From positions 415,847,081 through 415,911,080 of the forward strand of contig OZ024741.1 in assembly GCA_964016885.1 (NCBI GenBank): 64,000 nucleotides of DNA, read 5' to 3'. Made by a program: the position numbers and the translations under genes. Numbering within the stretch: position 1 is the stretch's first letter; each line of letters starts with the position of its first letter. Of the stretch, positions 62,450-64,000 are shown piece by piece. The notes under the pieces are model-generated. The model made no database searches. It was not told where the DNA came from and saw only the letters and a list, made by a program, of their open reading frames with translations. This DNA is from Eledone cirrhosa. Lineage: Eukaryota; Mollusca; Cephalopoda; Octopoda; Eledonidae.

Positions 62450-64000
62450 TGTTATATTAACTGGGGTATGTTATATTAACTGGGGTTTCTGTTATATTAA
62501 CTGGGGTCTCTGTTATATTAACTGGGATATCGTATATTAACTGGGGTCTCTGTTATATTAACTGGGGCCTCTATTATATTAGCTGGGGCCACTGTTATGT
62601 TAACTGGGGTCTCTGTTATAATAACTGGGTTCAGTTATATTAACTGGGGTCTCTGTTATATTAACTGAGGTCTCTGTAATATTAACTGGGGCCTCTATTA
62701 TATTAACTGGGGTCTCTGTTATATTAACAGGGGTCTCTGTTATATTAACAGGGGTCTCTGTTATATTAACTGGGGTCTCTGTTATATTAACTGGGGTCTG
62801 TTATATTAACTGGGGTCTCTGTTATATTAACTGGGGTCTCTGTTATATTAACTGGAGTATGTTATATTAACTGAGGTCTCTGTTATATTAACTGGGGTCT
62901 GTTATTAACTGGGGCCTCTATTATATTAACTGAGGTCTCTGTTATATTAACTGGGGTCTGTTATTAACTGGGGCCTCTATTATATTAACTGAGGCCTCTG
63001 TTATATTAACTGGGGTCTGTTATTAACTGGGGTCTCTATTATATTAACTGGGGTCTGTGTTATATTAACTGGGGTCTCTGTTATATTAACTGGGGTCTGT
63101 TATATTAACTGGGGTCTCTGTTATATTAACTGCTGTCTCTGTTATATTAACTGGGGTCTGTTATCTTAACTGAGGTCTCTGTTATATTAACAGGGCTCTG
63201 TTATATTAACTGGTGTCTCTGTTATATTAACTGAGGTCTGTTATCTTAACTGGGGTCTCTGTTATATTAACTGGGTTCTCTGTTATATTAACTGGGGTCT
63301 GTTATTAACTGGGGCCTCTATTATATTAACTGAGGTCTCTGTTATATTAACTGGAGTCTCTGTTATATTAACTGGGTCTCTGTTATATTAAATGGCGTCT
63401 GTTATATTAACTGGGGTCTCTGTTATATTAACTGGGGTCTCTGTTATATTAACTGAGGTCTCTGTTATATTAACTGGGGTCTCTGTTATATTAACTGGGG
63501 CCTCTATTATATTAACTGGGGTCGCTGTTATATTAAATGGGGTCTCTGTTATATTAACTGGGGTCTCTGTTATATTAAATGGAGCCACTATTATATTAAC
63601 TGGGGCCTCTGTTATATAAACTGGGGTCTCTGTTATATTAACTGGGGTCTCTGTTATATTAACTAGGGCCTCTATTATATTAACTGGGGCCTCTGTTATA
63701 TTAACTGGGGTCTCTGTTATATTAACTGGGTTCAGTTATATTAACTGGGGCCTCTGTTATATTAACTGGGGCCTCTGTTATATTAACTGGAGTCTCTGTT
63801 ATATTAACTGGGGTCTCTGTCATGTTAACTGGGGTATGTTATATTAACTGGGGCCTCTGTTATATTAATTGGGGCCTCTATTATAGTAACTGGGGCCTCT
63901 GTTATATTAACTGGGGTCTCTGTTATATTAACTGGGGTCTCTGTTATATTAACTGGGGTCTCTGTTATATTAACTGGGGTCTGTTATATTAACTGGGGTC
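62450..64000. repeat. Domain D copy matching 53.7-55.2 kb
   Basis: The segment 63,388-63,588 matches 54,623-54,823 and the ATGTTAACTG mark at 63,822 matches 55,057 (shift 8,765). Near 62,484 the shift is 8,746. The copy is cut by the window end. One private TTATATAAACT change near 63,615 breaks a frame that is open in the sister copies. Confidence 0.85.

Larger units (their letters stand above)
38800..64000. repeat. Array domain D: 1.0-2.5-kb higher-order repeat family, at least 15 copies
   Basis: Each full copy opens with TTAAATGGCGTCTG, passes a GTCGCTG unit and a GGGTTCAG unit, and reaches CTGTCATGTTAACTG. ATGGCGTCTG starts lie at 38,993, 39,549, 41,026, 42,682, 43,982, 45,579, 47,622, 49,860, 51,516, 53,134, 54,627, 56,201, 58,665, 61,025 and 63,392. 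ATGTTAACTG marks lie at 39,979, 41,456, 43,133, 44,412, 46,030, 47,989, 49,011, 50,290, 51,946, 53,501, 55,057, 56,631, 59,011, 61,476 and 63,822. The two lists are not strictly one to one: 38,993 has no mark before 39,549, and 49,011 belongs to a partial copy. The last copy runs off the window. Confidence 0.88.
47303..64000. repeat. 21-bp minisatellite/satellite array, right part
   Basis: The same array resumes directly after the 400-bp insert, in the same orientation and in register with the interrupted unit. It runs to the last base of the window, so the right edge is also outside. Unit variants are those of domain D: GTCGCTG, TTAAATGGCG, GGGTTCAG, TGTCATGTTAACT and the 17-bp GGGGTCTGTTATTAACT. 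No coding or RNA gene is visible here. Confidence 0.98.

Noticed and set aside
1..64000. Telomeric or named centromeric satellite
   Set aside because: There is no TTAGGG-type unit. The 21-bp unit does not match a centromeric satellite I know, and the location on the chromosome cannot be judged.
1..64000. Genome-wide G-quadruplex signal from GGGG in each unit
   Set aside because: Runs are separated by about 17 bases, longer than loops of stable quadruplexes. Only the 23-base G run in the insert is a good candidate.
1..64000. TATA-like tracts (TTATATTAA) as promoters
   Set aside because: They occur in nearly every unit, about 3,000 times, with no gene downstream.

Overview
The window is one long, non-coding tandem-repeat array. 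Apart from a 400-bp insert, I read almost every base as copies or light variants of a single 21-bp unit: GGGGTCTCTG followed by TTATATTAACT. The array enters at base 1 and leaves at base 64,000, so both ends lie outside the window. I estimate about 3,000 units. I found no gene, tRNA, rRNA, CRISPR array, promoter or terminator I could support. The unit is 21 bp (3 x 7), so three of its six reading frames lack stop codons. This produces many repetitive open stretches of up to 158 codons, all of which are by-products of the repeat.

The genome is eukaryotic and probably molluscan. The insert at 46,903-47,302 starts with (TCA)8 and carries motifs I remember from interspersed repeats that are abundant in octopus and squid genomes (GCTAGCATGGGTT, CTACAGCTGGATGCCCTTCC, and repeated GGTGCTTTTT blocks). 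A cephalopod is my best guess. It rests on memory of that repeat family, not on a search.

Layout. Domain A (about 1-8.3 kb) holds diverged 2.3-2.6 kb higher-order repeats (HORs). Domain B (about 8.3-11.7 kb) has a local 80-bp HOR and a ~0.73-kb tandem duplication. Domain C (about 11.7-38.8 kb) is built from HOR copies of 2.2-3.6 kb, amplified by nested tandem duplications of about 1.36, 3.34, 6.3-6.4 and 2.21 kb; the 2.21-kb pair looks the youngest. Domain D (about 38.8-64 kb) holds at least 15 copies of a different HOR (usual spacing 1.0-2.5 kb), with tandem duplications of about 2.9, 5.9 and 2.4 kb.

The clearest event is the insertion. The 5.9-kb tandem duplication in domain D supplies an intact empty site at 52,815-52,818. 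Comparing the two copies shows that 404 bp were gained at 46.9 kb: a 400-bp insert plus a 4-bp GGTC target duplication. The insertion therefore probably post-dates that duplication. All alignments were made by eye from shared rare variants and fixed coordinate offsets. Block edges are good to a few units unless stated otherwise.
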